This document shows, one piece after another, positions 36,182 to 47,300 of a DNA stretch of 64,000 nt (position 1 is its first letter; the number at the start of each line of letters is the position of its first letter). The notes under the pieces are model-generated. The model was given only the letters and a program-made list of their open reading frames with translations. It ran no database searches and was not told the origin of the DNA. Source of the stretch: Notospermus geniculatus (lineage: Eukaryota > Nemertea > Pilidiophora > Heteronemertea > Lineidae). The stretch covers positions 159,411 through 223,410 of the forward strand of contig NMRB01001091.1 of the NCBI GenBank assembly GCA_002633025.1, given 5' to 3'. A program made the translations under genes and the position numbers.

Positions 36182-37461
36182 GAAGGAAATTGTACCCAAG
36201 TCGTAAGTCATTTTTCATTCTGCATCAGATTGCGAGTTAAGATGGAGTGTTGTCTTAGTCAAGGATTTGAAAAGTGTTGAGAGGTAAAGCTGTCATTGCT
36301 GACGTAAGGGAATCGAACTCGTTGAGGTGAAGGGGTACCCAACAGATCGGCACAGGACTAACGGCGATCTCAGAACTAAATCTTTTGTGCGGCTGCTCAT
36401 AACAACAATTCTTATTGTTCGACTGAGGTGGAATTCCCCGCGTTTGCTGAGATGGGGGAATATTTTTTTGCTTAGTTAGGAATCCCTTCACCTTAACCTC
36501 AGCGGCGATGGCCGCTATTTTTTCACGACCCAGTGTGACCCCTTCTTGACTACGAGACATACGAGGATCCCTCTCCTGATAGTTCCAATTGCCTGTTACA
36601 ATATATTCATTTTCTTATTCAGAAAACAGGATGTTTGATTGGATCGAAGTGTTACCTTCCAGGAGAACTTGATGCCAACAGTCACTGTAGGATCTGTGAC
36701 CCTGATCGGAATATCAATAACTGGTCGCTAAATACAGGTATACAGTACACGTTTACACTAACACTTCGACGTGTGCTACAAAATGATAAGATGTTCACCT
36801 CATCACAACGTATTAGAGTGAGTTTTCGAAACTGCCGGGTTAGGCCAACGTCTACATTTATTGGTCGGGTATAATACAAAATCGTAACCAAAATGTTGTC
36901 CTAGGTCTATCTGGGCGATTGCGAAAACTCTCTAATTATTCTGTTATTTCTATACCCAACGGTCGCTAGTCGATAGCCTACTCAACTCAATTCCTTTTTT
37001 CCTGTTTCAGAACTCAGCAACTGTACCCACACCGAACCCGAAGAGGACAACACGGTAGCCATCATTGCGGGGGTTTCGTCAGGAGTGGCCCTCATAATCA
37101 TTGTCGTGATTACAGTGGTGGTGCACAAGAAATGTCGAAGAAGGTCGGTGCTACTAGTATTGTCTTCTTCTAAAGTTCGCATTAGGTTTCGCATAACATG
37201 TTATGCGAATGGACGAGTGCATCTTAGATATAGAACGTTCCGATCAGGAGCTTGTGGTATCGCCAAGCAGTTGGCAAAACGTTTATGTTATCGGTTATCA
37301 GGGAACACATTGTGGAAATCGGTGTTAAAATCTATAGTTAGTAACTCCTTGATTATCATTGCTTCAGGGGGAAGTCAACACCACCATCTGCAATGGAGGT
37401 CAAATATCAAGCGAACGGAAATGACCCTCAAAAGGAACAAGAAACATCAAAGAAGGAGTAA
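36182..37461 (+). pseudogene. Truncated duplicate of the VWDE-like gene 3' end (or alternative terminal exons)
   Basis: From gaaggaaattgtaccc (within exon 18) onward this copies 33266-34931 at high identity, with indels. It contains the last 20 nt of exon 18 with its donor (to 36200), and exons 19' (36623-36737), 20' (37011-37143) and 21' (37368-37461), all with intact splice sites and matching lengths for 19' and 20'. Exon 20' differs by a few residues, including Glu to His and Met to Thr before the membrane helix. In exon 21' one extra base shifts frame and gives an early TAA at 37459-37461, shortening the tail by 11 residues. Upstream exons are absent because the retroelement abuts the truncated exon 18. 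It may be a dead paralogue, usable alternative 3' exons for the upstream gene, or a second haplotype placed in tandem by the assembler. Confidence 0.8.
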
Positions 37462-38369
37462 CGAACTTCATAATGGACTTGTAGGAAATGCGTAGGGATT
37501 AGACCGCTTTGACGTACACAAGAAGACGATCAACTACGACGAAAGCTTTCAGAAAAATTCGTGTGTTGGGAATAATAATACACATTTATACAATTACAAT
37601 TACTATATACAAGAGACTCAGTCTTAGAATTTACACCTTAACTATAACATATGCATGTAGTACCAGACTTTGGTCGAAGAACACACTCATTTGTAAAACA
37701 AACTACACATGATGTACGTCAGAACTTACATGTATTTATTTACATGTAATCAGCGCTATATTTACAGTATTTACGCGAAATTAATGCATTATACGTATGT
37801 GCATGAACGTACATGTACTTCGATATCAATGTCTCTCTCTTGTAACATACTCTAACTACAAAACCAGGCGAATGGGATTAAAAATAGCTAACCTTTTGAC
37901 AATTAAGGGGTAAAAAATTATAAAATAGCATGGGCAGTGAAAGAGTTGAAAATGATCATGATGCTTCATCAGACACTGCGAATTATTATTATTCTAACAA
38001 CATCTTTTTTATCTTTTTCTATTTCTTTCTCGGCTGTACACTTTTTATTTGTCACTGGAAGTATCATTTTTTCAAAAAAAGGCTGAGAATTTAAGATTTA
38101 TTCTCATTTCGCTAAGTTATAGGTACATTTTTCAGTATTATATTAGTTATTTTACTCTCAAAATGCTTTTCTTCGTTGTTTTTTTGCTGTGGGAAATTCA
38201 TTTGAAAATAGGAAGGTTTAGAAATCAAACGATAAACGTAAACTTTAGGAAAACGTTATTTTTCATACTACATTCACCAGATCTTACATTGCATTTTCCG
38301 TACAAAAATAACGTTGTCGTTAACGTTTACGTTTATCGTTTGATTTCTAAACATCCCTGTTGAATTGTT
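37462..38369. other. Intergenic between convergent VWDE-like and SLC23 genes
   Basis: 37462-37740 continues the duplicated 3' flank. 38210-38358 is a foldback element ending 11 bp from the SLC23 stop codon. The sequence between is AT-rich and featureless. Confidence 0.6.
38210..38358. repeat. Foldback element at the SLC23 3' end
   Basis: Same family as 12205-12362, with arms atcaaacgataaacgtaaac and an inverted right arm. It probably lies within the SLC23 3' UTR. Confidence 0.88.
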
Positions 38370-41300
38370 TTACGGTTCATCTGGTTTCACTGATAACCGT
38401 CGGCCTTGCATTTTGTACACGTCACACGAGTTGGCAATGCCAGACCCGCCTGGCAAACCAATGTTCTTCCCATTCTGTCCGCGTTTCGTCGTCTTTTTTG
38501 GCTTCCTCTTTTTACATCTACATCTACGGAAACAGGTAAACAATTCCGGGTCAAAGGTCGGCATGAATGGCAGGTATGTAAAGATTCTATACTTCCGAAT
38601 CCAAGGCATTATGTAGGGGAGGTCGTACAATCGGTGTACGCCCGTGTCATTGTATTGCTCTGTATGGGCATTGCTAGTGTCGCCACGGTAACTCAGCATG
38701 CCACGTTCTTCAAGAGTACCTGAAATTAAGGACAATATTGTTGCAGCGATCGTTGCACCTTCTTCATATCATTCACTGATAATTTAGGCATACTTCTATA
38801 ACTTCGGATACTTTTCAAGAAAACCTATCAATCATGAATTTTATGTTGAGTAGGCCTTCATGCATTACTTTCGAAGCGTGGATTTTTCGACGTTTTTTTT
38901 GTTGGTATACTGTATTTCCACTTCTCACTTTTTACAGGTGCAACAGTAGGCCTATAGAATGTCCGCAGTAAAAGTTCGGAGGCGCGAAAACGACGTCACT
39001 TAATGGCTGCGCCATCTGTCGCCGTGCGAAGAACTAACGAAAACACGGGGATTTCGAAAAGCACGGCGAGACTGCCGTATTTGAAAAACCTGTGTTTTTC
39101 AGACACGGGTTTCATGGAGCCCGGCAATTCATAGGTGTGACCGCAAAAAAACTGGGGATTTTATGTAGTGTAACCACGGCTATTATGACATTGTTTTGTT
39201 GCTCACCAGGCCAAATGCTGGGAATACAATCACAGAGTGGTTCATTTGATCATGACCAATATATGTAATACACACCTGGAACAATGTTATCGAGGACTGC
39301 AGCCACTACCCCACCGATAAAGACAGCGTTTGAAAAGAACGCATTAACAATCAGATCGGCTTGGTCATTGCCTGTAAAAAATGGTTGATGTTAGTTAAGT
39401 ACCTGCTGGATAAAGGCGGTGACAGACTGGAGCGTAAGCAACGCGTCGGGAAAGCGTTCAACCAATCAGGAAGACGGTAACACGTACCGAAACACCTATC
39501 GAAGAATCTGATTGGTGGAACGCCCGCCAGTCTGTCACCGGCTTTCGAGAGCTCCTGTCGTTCCACAAATAGGCTTCAAAATGTACTGGCTACCCCATGG
39601 AGGCCTATCTGTATGATGTAAGATAACAAGTTTTGATCCCATATATCTCCATCACCGATATTTACTCGAGCCTCCCTGGTCTAAATCTACGAACAGCCAG
39701 CCCAAGGAAGGCATTTAAATCGCATTCTCCTGATTGTGTTCTTTGATATTTTTTTTTGTATGATCTGGTGGTATGCTATGCTACAGAGTTAGGGGTGGTA
39801 ATTCCAAGCGTATGAATGTCGAAGGCCTATGACTATGAAAGATATGTTTGCATCTTAGCTGATTTCATCCGCAATGGCCGAGTTCATTTGGTAGGCCTAC
39901 ACGCCAGTCCAACGCAACAGTGAATATGTAGTGTTCGAACTCGACCGGTTTCCTGAAGTTGCCGAACTTTCCAACAAAGATGGCGGTCAATTACGTGATC
40001 GGTCACTTTCATCAACGTCATCTTGAAATCGTGTCGAGGAGTTTCGAGTTCGTTTCGTCACTCGGTTGTTCATGCGCAGTGCGTGTGTTCCGTTTGCCGG
40101 GGACTTCAAAAGAGCGAACTCGCCCATGGTTTACAACCTATTAAATGGGAGATGTGCGGGGCTTCCGACTGAACATGATCGTGATCTCCTACTCACCTGT
40201 ATTGAAAGAGTTCCCGTGCCCTAACCACGTTGGGATGGCCAAACCCAGTGTCACGGAAAAGCCAAGAATAGACGTATTCCTGCTGGAGTTGAGATCTATA
40301 TGCGTCAGATTTGACATGGCTGCGCCAGTGATGAACGCGAGATTAGTAAATATTAGTCCGCCAAGCACTGGCTCTGGCACCATGGCCAAGACGGCACCGA
40401 ACTTGCCAATTATTCCGCACAAAATGAAGAGCAATCCGCCGATTTGCAAAGTGAGTCGACTGCCCACCTGGAAGATAAAAAAATCACAACGCATTGATGC
40501 CGCATCCAGGACACTCTCTGGCAGGCCTGGTGTTCGGAAATCATCGCCAATGAGGAAAATGACGGAAGCTCGGGCATGCGCTGTCGTCAAATCGCTGTTT
40601 TTGTGGATGAAAAATGTTGAGCCCCAAAAGGGACTTTCATTCAGCCTAAATACACTGTTAAAGGAGTCAGACGCCGAAGTTGTAAACACTCACTCACTAG
40701 TTCTCTATCCACGGACGCCTGCGGTGCTGCCACCTATTGTCGGTGATATGTACTGACGTGAATATCGTGAGTGAGTTGCATCGGACCGGGAACCAGTCTA
40801 ACGACCACGGGTGCTGCCACCTGCACGAAGGAATAAAACTAGTTTGCCGACCATATTTGTTAACAAACCAGCTTGTTTACAACTTCGGCGTCTACTCCTT
40901 TAAGATGTACATACACCGTTACCTTAGTTATGGCAATAGCACCGATGTTGTTGCTATATGACGTCATCATGACCCCTGAACCGTAAAGACCGCCCAGCAT
41001 ACAGACAAACCCCTCCATAGCCAATCCTCTGTTGATGGCGTGGTGGGGCGGAGCTACTTCTCCGCACACTCTTGCGCATGCGTAGTAATCCCCTACCGAT
41101 TCTATCATCGAAGCGATAGTGATGACAAACATTATGAGGAATCCCATGAAGCTGACGGTTGGCAAGCCCCACTGTCCTGTGGAAATACAGCGAAAGAAAA
41201 CGCAAGATCATTTGTTCGGGCGATTCACAGGCCTGGCACTTTGCCCATGTTGAAGTTAGGGTGAATTACTGCATACTTTAATGCAATTTGTCATGTATTC

Positions 41301-44300
41301 AGGAAAAAACTTCAGATAACTTTCTTGCTTCAACTACCTGGATATGGGGCAAAAAACCACTTTGCCTGTTGGACACCTTCAATGGTAGCATCAGTCCTGG
41401 TGGTGTAGGCCGGGTCTTTCGGGTCGTCCGTAATCGCCCCTGCAGCAGTCATGATGCCGCACACAGCCCACGAAATCAAAATACTCAGGATCATCTGAAA
41501 GGATTTTGATTGCAAAACTGCCGTCTCAGTTGAAGCGAGAAACAAAATGGCGGCCGTGGGGCCGTCTCAACGGAAGCATTTTGCGGGAAAACATTCCAAC
41601 CGGATATATTTTCCGGGAGAACATGCCGAAATGTTGACCGCACACGTGACTGTCTCGGCCAATCGAAACTTGCTTGAGGTACGATATTTGGGAATGGTCT
41701 TTGGCTTGCATGAGGCAACTATGTTCCGATGCTGGCAAGGCCATAACTATTGGGAAGAGATTCAGGCCCGGATCCAAGGGGGGGGGGCACCCGCCGCACG
41801 CCCCCCCTTTCGGCCAAAAAATCTTTAAAATCGACCGTGAAATTCTGAAATTTGGAGCATACTACCATGTGTCCCAATAAATTATGTTGGTNNNNNNNNN
41901 NNNNNNNNNNNNNNNNNNNNNNNNNNNNNNNNNNNNNNNNNNNNNNNNNNNNNNNNNNNNNNNNNNNNNNNNNNNNNNNNNNNNNNNNNNNNNNNNNNNN
42001 NNNNNNNNNNNNNNNNNNNNNNNNNNNNNNNNNNNNNNNNNNNNNNNNNNNNNNNNNNNNNNNNNNNNNNNNNNNNNNNNNNNNNNAGTGCGCCCCCTCT
42101 TTCCCGAAGTCCTGGATCCGTCCCTGAGATTGGCTATCCATGAATGCGATGGAAGATTGCAGTCATTCGCATATAATCGACAAGGGTGGGGGTGGGGGTG
42201 GGGTGGGGGTGGGGGTGGGGGTGGGGGTAGGACTGTAAACGACTTACTGGGAAGAGCGTAAAGGTCTTTATCCAACTGAGATGGAACCCTTTCTTCCTCG
42301 ACCAGTTGACAAAAGGGGTTTTCAAATCCCTCATTAAGGTTGAAAACATCACGAGTAATATGGTGGTCCTGAAATTAATGGTAAAGTCTGGCAACATCTA
42401 TCTTTGGCCTAATGGAATGCGGAAGCCAGGAAATTGATCGTTGGATTTTCCACGGACCTTTAATCACACGCGGCTATTGAATGACCGGTGGACAACGCGG
42501 ACAATCGGGGAACGAGCACATACATGACATAGTGACCGACAGGCATGATTATAAACCGCAAAGCTCTGTCACATTACATGACTTCCGCATTCCATTAGGT
42601 CGAAGATAGATGTTGCCAGACTTTATGACAGGACAATAAAGTCCGTTGGAGGAGGCCTACGATTTTGCCGGCAAGTCTTGTATGGCAATTATCAGTAGAG
42701 TTCGATGGGGAAAAGCCAAATCTGACGTGTCTGAGTCAGGTTGAAACGGTACAAATAGCGAACCTGCATCAAGAGGGTGTTAGCACCCGGTGTCGTAGAA
42801 TGTCATGTCCCCCGATATGAGATGCCCCACAACAACAGATTCTGACGGATTAAGGGCCAGCCGGGCACTGACAAACAGAACTTCTGTTAATTCTGTAACC
42901 AGATGTCCCCTAACAAAAAAGCGGGCATCTGATATCGGGGGCATTACATTCTATGACACCTGTACTATTTTTACTAAGAAGTCAAATCAGAAAGATATCG
43001 TGCTGCAGCGCATGGTTAATATAAAAAAATGCAGGGCACTGACAGAAAAACAACAAAATTAAAAAGTAGTCTGGAACTTTTGTAATCGTTTCAAGACTAG
43101 GAAAATTTGGTAATTAGGCGATAATTTTTCTGAAAATTGTTAACAATACTGAAACATACATATGAATGACGTGTATAACTATTACAACTTCCAAAAATAA
43201 ATGAACCAGTTTAACTTCTTGAAGGTACGGGTCCCAGGTCACGTGCTCGCAAGCATTGGGCATCCCGAAACGTGGATGCCCCGGCATAACGCATGGGTTC
43301 ATCATACTGGTACGTCACTTGCTGTGTAGTAGCGGTGCGCCCTATTAGTAAGCTGCGTCTTCACCTTTAAATGGGGAACCCGCGTGACAATAGATGGCGC
43401 AGCAAGTATAAGACCCGAATGACTACCGACGTCACTTTTTTCGCCGTTGACGTCGCGCCGTCAAAACATCTGTCTACATTTTTCTACACAATTTTCCGTC
43501 AGGATTTTCCCCAAAAGACGTTGTCAATATTGGCATCCTGTGGTATTTCTGACGAAACAAAGCAGTGATATGGAGAACTTTGAAAATGAAACAGGGCCGT
43601 GTAATTAGATTTAATCAAAATCGAACCAAACAGGGTGGTTTATTTGGGGGGGGGGGCAAGAAGTAAATGGAAATACTGTTAGAAAATAGGACTTCCGGTC
43701 GGGTCTTACACTGTCAGCGCCACGTCGTGGCGTTAGTTCGCGGGTTCCCCACTGAACTTGTACATCATGTTCTACGACAAACAAGCTTTAGCTACAGGTA
43801 CTTCAACAACTTCGTATTCGCGCGCACTTCGCTTTCTTCCTTATCCTCCATTTCCAGAAGAACCTGTTGGATCTTCAGCTTGGCAAGTGATGCGTTCCTC
43901 CTCGACAGCTTCCGGATTGATACCGCAACCATTTTCCCAAATAGTGCCTCGCCATCCTCTTCCTTGGGCTGAGCTGATGAACGACGTTTGAGGAAACTTA
44001 ATATAGCTTCATCGACATCAGAATGTTGGGCTCCTTGCTTGGGCATGTTGGGTGGGGTGACGTAGGATATTGAGTTGAATGAACAGGAAGGGCGAAATTG
44101 GCCTGCTTCTCCACCTTCTACTCCGCCACAGATGAACTCGTGGGGTCCAAAATCGGCGCCATCATCATCACCACTGCCTCCCATCATGGTTTCACTTTCA
44201 GATTCTGTTTTGATACAAGCTTCCCTGTCATGCCTGTAACAAAGGGTTCGTTGAATGTAAAAAACCCTCAATTTCCGAATGTAGCCAACATGGCCAATGG

Positions 44301-47300
44301 GTGATATGAATAAAAGCTAGCAAATGCTTTTACTTCAGATTTGTACAGCATAACATAATGCATTTGTACTGCAAAATCCAAGTAAACGCATTTGCTAGTC
44401 TTTATTCATATGACCCAATGGCTGTATTTTAGTAATTTTTCGGCCAGCCGATTTAGTACACTCACAGGCAACGAATCTCTTTCCAGGGTCAAGACAAGTA
44501 GTAGCAGAAATAGGGCTACATGTATGTCGAACGGAACGCGGTATCTTTCAACTGGCTATGAGTATGAACCCAATTTGGCGAATATATTTGACAGACTAAG
44601 ACCTAAGCACTCGTTGTGTGGAAAATTTTTACGGTGTTCGTTTTTGTGTGGTGTATGGTGTCAAAATACAAGACAAAATTTACCTCCTATTATTAGTTTT
44701 TCCCGCGCCTTGATGTATATAATTAAGGACTACGGACCTGCATGATCTATTTCAGTAGCTAGCCTATAGGCCTACGAAGAAAGAAAATTACGATGCTGAC
44801 GATTCGTTAGCCTGCCTTAACTTAGCTACGGTAGGCTAGACCTACCATTTGGCTAGGCCAAGGCCCCTACCTACTAGCCTACCTAGGCTACTTAGTACTT
44901 ACATTGGCATTGTGCTCTCACTTTGGTCACTTTGGTTGATGGTCAGGTTACTCTCTGTCTCGCGGTGTTTGATGTGTTCATGGAGAAAGCTCATGGGCTC
45001 CCAATATTTGTACGGACGCTTGGCTGCAGGTTCCCCACTTCTCCCATCCATTGACTTTTTGTGCTTTGCAAAATTATCTCGCAGGTATTTCCAACGGTCT
45101 TTTACCTCTCGCCAGCTTCTGTCTTGCATGGTGTTTGCTATCGAAATCCAGGACTTTTGAGTTCTTTCGGGGTCCTTGTACAACATTGTCGAACTATTGT
45201 ACAGATTTTCATATTGCCGAACTTGTTCGATCAAATTCTCGTCCTCCTCTGCCGTAAATGGCATCTTTTTCTTTGATACCGGTATGTTTGATGCTGCCAT
45301 GGCGAACACCACTCATGCCGCAAAACGATGAACTGCAGTGAACTCAAGCGGATTCTATTTGCACACTGTGGACTGTCTTGCGTAACGTCATGACGCCACA
45401 GCGGAACACCGAGCGCAACGTAATTATTTACCGCGCAAATTCACCTTTCGCGCCACGGACTCGTGACGTTACGCATGCATGACGCTGTCGTGACGCGAAA
45501 TCGTGCCGGCGCAAGACGTCGGCGCAAAATTATGAATGAAGATCTGAAAGCATTATGGCGTAGGCCTAAGTAGGCTACTATTCATGCAAAGGTGGCTTGC
45601 ATGGCCTGAAACAACGTTCAAATGATTCTTGCGGTACTGAAAATACACTCTACTCAGTGGATTTCAATTAAACTTCAATCATCAGCTGATGGGGACATTA
45701 CGGGGGCAATGGTTGCTGGATGGCTGATGTTCTGAAACCAGTGCATCGGGGATGTAGGGAGCTGCCCGGTCCGCGAATTTTTTTTCCCAACCAGTATAGA
45801 TTCCCAACCAGTATATCCATTACGAAATGAAATTTACGATGGTGGGTTAATGGTTGGGTTAGTGTTAGGGTTAGGGTTAGTGTTGGGAGTAGTATGAGGA
45901 TTAGGATTAAAATTAGGATTAGGGTAGCTTTTGCTATATAGGTTGGGAAAAAAAGTTGGTTGTAATGGATATATCAGTTGGGGAAAAAAAATTCGCGCCC
46001 GGTCCGCGCTCTGATGTGCATAGCAATTAAGTTCTCGATTTCTTTAGCCCGCCATTAGCTTATGCACATTGGGGTCAGAGGTCAATCTGCGTTGTCAACA
46101 GCGACGGAAAACTGAAGTAAAAGGTCGCAGTCTACGTTCGATGCAAACGGCTCTTTCATTAGACGCATTTGAAGTATTGAATACAAAAATTTACTCACAA
46201 AAATCCTATTGCCCAATATTTCTGCATAAGATCCGTGCCAAACTGGAAGAGGGCCAGGCCTATCAGCATGATTACAGGAGTAACTGTGATGGGTCCTATG
46301 AAGCGTAGGAGTAGGTTGAGGCACCCTGACGCACCGATGATCATTTGAACAAGAGATGCCATGATGATAGCTCCTTGAACCTGCAACGAGGAAGCCGATC
46401 ATGATATACATAGCAGGGGATAACGAAAATAAAACTAGATCTGACAAATTCGCTCTGGGGAATTTGATGGGCACCGTGGGCCACGGAAGCCTGCTGTTGC
46501 GAATATGGGGAAGTGAACGTACACAACAACTCATACCAGAAAAAGAATCAGCTACAAACCTCTCTCATTCGTATCTGCCAAATTTCTGTCCGGTCGACGA
46601 CCGTTTCGTTTACGGAAGTGACGTTGAAGGAGTCGGAGGTCAAATTCGACATGTTGGACATGTCGGTCTGATTTCCTATCACTAGTAAGAATGAAGAAAA
46701 ATAGGAAACAGAAGATCAGCCGAAAATACTGGGATGTACGGTGTGTAGGCCTGTGTGGCATCAACCGACCTGGACTGAGGCCCCCAGCACACTGACACGC
46801 ATTCTTGTCCGTAAAAGCAATTTCCATGGTGCATACGACCGCACATGTAACGGATGTTAACAATTTGTTCAAAAAGCAATTTGTGACCCGATCCGGGGAA
46901 TCCAGGCATTAGTCTCCCAGAAGGAAATCTATGACCCAGACTCTTGTTTCTCGGCAAGTGTTACATTCAAGAAACTTCAAAAAATGCTGAATTTACCTGA
47001 AAAGTCTGGACATTTCATGTGGTCTACTGATAGTATGCCTTTAACGGCCGGTAAAATGAGGAAATTTGCACCTTGTAGAATTGGAAGCCTGAAAGGTACA
47101 TATAAACTTTACTCAAAGTGCCACTGCATGCATGAGATATGGCCTCAATATCCCTCCCCTGGCGGCGTAAGTGGGAACCAACGTTGTAAGACTGGTGCCA
47201 TGTCCAACCCATACAAAGTCAGTGGTAACTCCGAGGCAAGAGAGAGACTGTGTCGAAACGTCAGCTGACAAACGTAGCAGCCATTCTTTTCATCACTTTA

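Noticed and set aside
33341-36560. Minus-strand open frames with KGFLTKQKNIPPSQQ at 33341-33571 and 36255-36560
   Set aside because: They lie in an interspersed foldback repeat in an intron, and the similarity between the two simply reflects the local duplication.
41719-42275. Long open frames across the N run
   Set aside because: They are produced by untranslated Ns and repeat sequence.
45843-45928. True telomere or chromosome end
   Set aside because: The ttaggg units are degenerate, short and embedded between inverted arms with genes on both sides.
46552-46957. Minus-strand open frames across 46552-46957 as the missing SLC23 exon
   Set aside because: They lack transporter motifs. The correct exon, with RLPILQG, was found at 46997-47088 with matching phase on both sides.
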